DNA of 18,849 bases, taken from positions 1-18,849 of the forward strand of contig JAHKZS010000224.1 of the NCBI GenBank assembly GCA_020626545.1. The letters are read 5' to 3'. Below are positions 16,041 to 18,849 of the stretch, piece after piece. The notes beneath the pieces were generated by a model, which did no database searches, had not been told where the DNA came from, and was given only the letters and a program-made list of their open reading frames with translations. The first letter of the stretch is position 1. Every line of letters begins with the position of its first letter. The translations under genes were made by a program, and so were the position numbers. The stretch comes from a bacterium (GTDB taxonomy: Bacteria > Bacillota > Clostridia > Oscillospirales > Acutalibacteraceae).

Positions 16041-17804
16041 TTACTGATGCTGATCCCTTAGTTTTTTTAATCGTTCTTTTATATCGTCATACGAAGCGGA
16101 CGAAACATCCGCGGTTTTAAGCTTCGTATACTCATCGTTAATAACGTCAATATTTTCACGCAGAGTTTTATCGTTAGCCATCTTGGAAAAATCGGAATTC
16201 GCTATACTGTATATCTTAGCAGTTTCGTCCGGAGTAAACTCTCCCGACACGGCTGACAATAAATCATCTCCGCTTTTTATTCTGTTAGAGAAATATACAT
16301 ACAATTTCCTATTAAATTCCGTCTGGAATTTATCCTCGGTAAGCTCGTTTTCCACATAGGAAAGCTTGTCCGGATTTTTAATAAGATAAGCGATTACGCC
16401 TTCCTCGGCTATAGCAATACGAGGCTTTTTGTATCTTTCGGTATTAACCCTGTCATTTCTGCCGTTTAAGTTAGACTGGATAGCGCGGAAGTTTTCTTTT
16501 CGCTTTTCACGATAATTTCTCCGGTTCTGCTTTCGAAGCTGGTGTTTAATAGCGTCGGGAGAAACGCTCACTTCCTTAGCGAGTTTGGAAATATATACAT
16601 CCTGCTCAATCTCGTTGTCAAGAGAAGCGAGGATTCTCACTACCTCGTTGAGATACCCTACCCTATCCTCAGCGAGTTCAAGATTATAATTTGTTTTTAG
16701 TTTAGAAAGACGATACTCAACGTCGTTTCCGCTGGATTCGATAATGTTTTTAAACGCGTCATGGCCCTTTTCGCCTTTATTTCTGAGAAACTCGTCAGGA
16801 TCTTTACCCTCGGGAATACTGATTACCCTGATTAAAAGTCCCGCCTGACGCAAAAGCGAAATAGCGCGCGCGGTAGCTTTCTGCCCCGCTTCATCGGAAT
16901 CGTAACAAATAATAACCTCGTCGCAGTAACGCTTCATTAAAAGCGCCTGTTCCTGAGTAAGCGCCGTTCCCAGTGTGGCGACGGCATTGGTAAAGCCTGC
17001 TTGATTAAGCGCTATAACGTCCATATAACCCTCGCACAAAATAAAAGTGCGAGTATCGGAGTTCTTAGCGTTATTGAGAGAAAACAGGTTAGCGCTCTTT
17101 TTAAACACGGGAGTATCGGAGGTATTAAGGTACTTAGGCTTAGCGTCAGTCATAATTCGCCCGCCGAAAGCGATCACATTACCGCGAAGGTCAATTATCG
17201 GGAACATTACCCTGTCAAAAAACCTATCGGAAATACTGCCGTTTTTATTCTGGTAAGCGAGATTCGCCTGAACGATTTCGTTGTTCTTAAACCCAAGAGA
17301 TTTAAGATAATTAACGAGCGAATACCTGTCGGCGTCAGCGTAACCCAAACCGAAATGTCGTATAGTACGTTCGGAAAGCGCCCTGCCTCTAAAATAATTA
17401 AGTCCGTTTACGCCTTTAGGTCTGTATAGTTGAGAATAGAAAAAACGGGCAGCTTCACGGTTTGCCTCGTAAATACGTTTTCTGAGCTCGGACATCGAGT
17501 TATCATAGCTGTCCTCGGGCATATCCAATCCCGCTCTTTGAGCCAAAAACTTAACGGCGTCGATATAATCGAGGTTTTCAATTTTCATAATAAAGGTGAT
17601 TACATCTCCGCCTACTCCGCAACCGAAGCAGTAAAAAGAGCCGTTCTCGGTATAGATATTAAAAGAGGGAGTTTTCTCGCCGTGAAACGGACACAATCCG
17701 ACCATATTTCTGCCGCGCCGTTTAAGATTTACGTACGACGAAGCTACCTCGGTCATATCATTGCGAAGCTTAAGCTCCTGCAAAAAACCGTCAGGTAACG
17801 GCAT
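16041..17804 (-). CDS. dnaG: DNA primase DnaG
   Basis: DnaG makes the RNA primers for DNA replication, working with the DnaB helicase at the fork. The CHC2 zinc ribbon is C38-x2-H41 ... C59-x2-C62. The RNA polymerase core follows (about 110-250). The Toprim motif has E258 in FILCEGYMDV and D302/D304 in ICYDSDEAG. The remaining C-terminal part (about 430-587) is the variable helicase-binding region. The 587-aa length is within the normal range. The start at 17804 has GGGGGTGAG just upstream. The dnaG-rpoD order is the Firmicutes part of the macromolecular synthesis operon; rpsU is not upstream here. The dnaG-rpoD pair is transcribed from the promoter at 17874-17885. Confidence 0.97.
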   Translation of the reverse strand: MPLPDGFLQELKLRNDMTEVASSYVNLKRRGRNMVGLCPFHGEKTPSFNIYTENGSFYCFGCGVGGDVITFIMKIENLDYIDAVKFLAQRAGLDMPEDSYDNSMSELRKRIYEANREAARFFYSQLYRPKGVNGLNYFRGRALSERTIRHFGLGYADADRYSLVNYLKSLGFKNNEIVQANLAYQNKNGSISDRFFDRVMFPIIDLRGNVIAFGGRIMTDAKPKYLNTSDTPVFKKSANLFSLNNAKNSDTRTFILCEGYMDVIALNQAGFTNAVATLGTALTQEQALLMKRYCDEVIICYDSDEAGQKATARAISLLRQAGLLIRVISIPEGKDPDEFLRNKGEKGHDAFKNIIESSGNDVEYRLSKLKTNYNLELAEDRVGYLNEVVRILASLDNEIEQDVYISKLAKEVSVSPDAIKHQLRKQNRRNYREKRKENFRAIQSNLNGRNDRVNTERYKKPRIAIAEEGVIAYLIKNPDKLSYVENELTEDKFQTEFNRKLYVYFSNRIKSGDDLLSAVSGEFTPDETAKIYSIANSDFSKMANDKTLRENIDVINDEYTKLKTADVSSASYDDIKERLKKLRDQHQ

Positions 17805-17873
17805 AAACTCACCCCCTGTTTTAATGGATAATAGATAATTGAAAATGTTAATAAGTTTAACAGCTAAAGCGTT

Positions 17874-17885
17874 ATTATATCACAA
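17874..17885 (-). promoter_or_regulatory. Promoter of dnaG-rpoD, extended -10 type
   Basis: The minus strand reads TTGTGATATAAT: a perfect TATAAT with the full TTGTGA extension. The -35 is poor: TTGATA lies only 15 bp upstream. A dyad AAATTGA/TCAATTT (17884-17903) overlaps that region and could also be a weak end for yigZ transcripts. The leader to 17804 is about 65 nt. Confidence 0.7.
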
Positions 17886-17966
17886 ATTGACAATTATCAA
17901 TTTTCAACTTTCCACTATTTATATATACGACAAAAATTCAAAAATTCCTAAATTTTATAAAAAAAT

Positions 17967-18611
17967 TCATATTTCGTCAATTTCAAAGTACTTTTCATCT
18001 ACAATTTCGACTTTTACCGTGCCGGCGGTAGCATCGGCGATATTTTTCTCTAGAGAATTCAGCCTATCACTCGGAATATGAAAGTTTAATGTCACATTGT
18101 CGGAGAAGTCGGTATCATCTATAACCGCGCCGTCGTTTAAAATTAGCGTATTTAGCTTGCCGTACTGGTTATAATTACACGATAAGGTACACTCACTGCA
18201 CACGCTCATTGTAATTACTTTCGCGGCGTCGAGCGCGATTTTAGCGGCTTTGGAATAAGCGCGCACAAGTCCGCCCGTACCCAGTAATACTCCGCCGAAA
18301 TACCTGGTTACAACCACTACAACATCCTCAATCTCGTTTTTAGTAAGGACATCGAGCATCGGGACTCCCGCGGTTCCCTGGGGTTCGCCGTCGTCACTAT
18401 AACGTTTTACAGAGCCTTCCCTAAGCGTATAAGCGTAACAGTTATGGCGCGCGTCCCAATGTTCTTTTTTTATTTTATTTATAAAATCGAGCGCCTCGGC
18501 TTCGGTTTTAACGGGCTTAGCCCAGCCGATAAAACGCGAGCGTTTTTCTACGAACTCGCCGCTCGAAAACTCTTTTACGGTTTTATAACTGTCGCTCATA
18601 ATAATTGCCAT
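17967..18611 (-). CDS. yigZ: YigZ/IMPACT-family protein (UPF0029)
   Basis: The family is conserved from bacteria to eukaryotes; eukaryotic IMPACT acts in translation control, while the bacterial role is not settled. The N-terminal domain shows the conserved KRSRFIGW, DARHNCYAYT, RYSDDGEPQGTAG and VVVTRYFGGVLLGTGGLVRAYS. The smaller C-terminal domain (about 135-214) is of the DUF1949 type. The start is uncertain. The GTG at 18626 lacks a ribosome site. The ATG at 18611 follows GGAAAGG closely and is used here (214 aa). The ATG at 18599 gives MSDSYKTV, most like relatives, but lies 14 nt from AAAGG. The ribosome site and the 18611 ATG lie in the right arm of a long transcript hairpin. It is upstream of dnaG with a promoter in between. 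Confidence 0.9.
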   Translation of the reverse strand: MAIIMSDSYKTVKEFSSGEFVEKRSRFIGWAKPVKTEAEALDFINKIKKEHWDARHNCYAYTLREGSVKRYSDDGEPQGTAGVPMLDVLTKNEIEDVVVVVTRYFGGVLLGTGGLVRAYSKAAKIALDAAKVITMSVCSECTLSCNYNQYGKLNTLILNDGAVIDDTDFSDNVTLNFHIPSDRLNSLEKNIADATAGTVKVEIVDEKYFEIDEI

Positions 18612-18687
18612 AGCCTTTCCGCCCACAAATAGATATTAAAGTTAACCTTACGCTGTTAACGTGGGCGGATAAGGCGTAAATGGCAAT
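18604..18687. repeat. Long imperfect inverted repeat covering the yigZ ribosome site and start
   Basis: The plus-strand left arm (18604-18626) has the blocks ATTGCCAT, GCCTT and TCCGCCCAC. The right arm (18661-18687) has GTGGGCGGA, AAGGC and ATGGCAAT in mirror order. That makes 22 pairs with two small asymmetries and a 34-nt loop. The loop holds two GTTAAC sites (18641-18646, 18655-18660). In the yigZ transcript the second arm contains the AAAGG site and the ATG at 18611. Within the loop, GCGTAA can instead pair with TTACGC of the first arm. Confidence 0.75.
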
Positions 18688-18693
18688 TCAGCC

Positions 18694-18732
18694 ATCGCTC
18701 GCGCGCACACAGTGCGCAACTGAGCGGGCGAT
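18694..18732. repeat. GC-rich nested stem-loop element
   Basis: ATCGCTCGC (18694-18702) pairs with GCGGGCGAT (18724-18732) with one G-U pair. Inside it is a perfect hairpin, GCGCAC-ACA-GTGCGC (18703-18717), and a bulge AACTGA. The 12-mer GCGCAACTGAGC (18714-18725) recurs at 5249-5260 in another spacer, suggesting remnants of one dispersed repeat family. Confidence 0.55.
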
Positions 18733-18742
18733 TTTAATTTGG

Positions 18743-18766
18743 ATTAGTGTGAACTTTCACACTAAT
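18743..18766. repeat. Perfect 11-bp palindrome of unknown role
   Basis: ATTAGTGTGAA and TTCACACTAAT flank a CT centre, with GG and CC continuing after a one-base bulge. It lacks a T run, so it is not an ordinary terminator. The tight symmetry would suit an operator or an RNA hairpin, but no gene starts directly beside it. Confidence 0.6.
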
Positions 18767-18773
18767 TCCTGTC

Positions 18774-18805
18774 AAGAAAAAAAGACGGCAGAAAAAGCCG
18801 TCTTT
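18774..18805 (-). terminator. Rho-independent terminator of the minus-strand gene at the right edge
   Basis: On the minus strand, AAAGACGGC and GCCGTCTTT form a 9-bp stem with the loop TTTTTCT, followed by TTTTTTTCTT. It begins 15 nt past the stop codon at 18821. Confidence 0.85.
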
Positions 18806-18820
18806 AAAATCAAATTAAAA

Positions 18821-18849
18821 TTAGTCGATGTTGAAACGCTTTTTAAATC
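18821..18849 (-). CDS. C-terminal end of an unidentified gene (partial)
   Basis: The minus strand shows an open frame from the right edge ending ...FKKRFNID and TAA at 18821-18823, followed by a strong terminator. The position of the stop just before a terminator supports a real gene end. Nine codons are too few to name it. Confidence 0.5.

Noticed and set aside
17884..17903. AAATTGA/TCAATTT dyad as an operator or terminator near the dnaG promoter
   Set aside because: The stem is AT-only apart from one pair and has no T run of note; kept only as a remark in the promoter entry.
1..18849. CRISPR array, insertion sequence, phage genes or rRNA/tRNA genes
   Set aside because: No regularly spaced repeats, transposase or integrase motifs, or RNA gene signatures were seen on either strand.

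Overview
The window looks like part of the chromosome of a low-to-moderate G+C Clostridia member of the Oscillospiraceae/Ruminococcus type. The grounds are strong AGGAGG-type ribosome sites, AT-rich spacers, the dnaG-rpoD pair in the Firmicutes form, a Rex repressor, and above all a secreted pullulanase carrying a type I dockerin. That last feature recalls the starch-degrading 'amylosome' described for Ruminococcus bromii. The assignment is an inference from gene content; no marker RNA is present.

Layout. 1-86: tail of an unidentified membrane-type gene and its terminator. 230-3369: acn-icd (aconitase and NADP isocitrate dehydrogenase, start codon overlapping stop codon), the oxidative arm from citrate to 2-oxoglutarate. 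3376-3450: a 75-nt cloverleaf-like repeat. 3544-5239: rex overlapping a membrane acyltransferase-3 gene. 5240-5525: spacer with two terminators and a degenerate relative of the repeat. 5526-7139 (minus): ATP-type PEP carboxykinase. 7456-8197: two small plus-strand genes (a zinc-ribbon/one-TM protein and an acidic orphan). 8277-14252 (minus): two tandem paralogous GH13 type I pullulanases, the promoter-proximal one with a C-terminal membrane anchor and the distal one with a dockerin and a starch-binding-like module. 14520-14828: a LysM-only protein. 14922-17804 (minus): dnaG-rpoD. 17967-18611 (minus): a YigZ/IMPACT-family protein whose start lies in a long inverted repeat. 18612-18820: a block of consecutive palindromes. 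18821-18849: the C-terminus of a further minus-strand gene.

How it fits together. Starch is debranched outside the cell by the two pullulanases, and the cell ferments the products. The carbon-node enzymes (aconitase, IDH, PEPCK) sit around the NADH/NAD sensor Rex. Rex-like 18-bp sites occur upstream of rex (3507-3524), at the start region of the pckA promoter (7155-7172) and across the acn -10 (153-170), suggesting a local redox regulon.

Four promoters (acn, pckA, the 7820 gene and dnaG-rpoD) share an unusually uniform extended -10, TTGTGR-TAWWAT. The sigma factor encoded here keeps the region 3.0 residues that read such elements. Most genes are ordinary housekeeping genes. The more unusual signals are the paired pullulanases with different anchoring, the Rex-site set, the promoter pattern, the structured repeats, and the hairpin covering the yigZ start.
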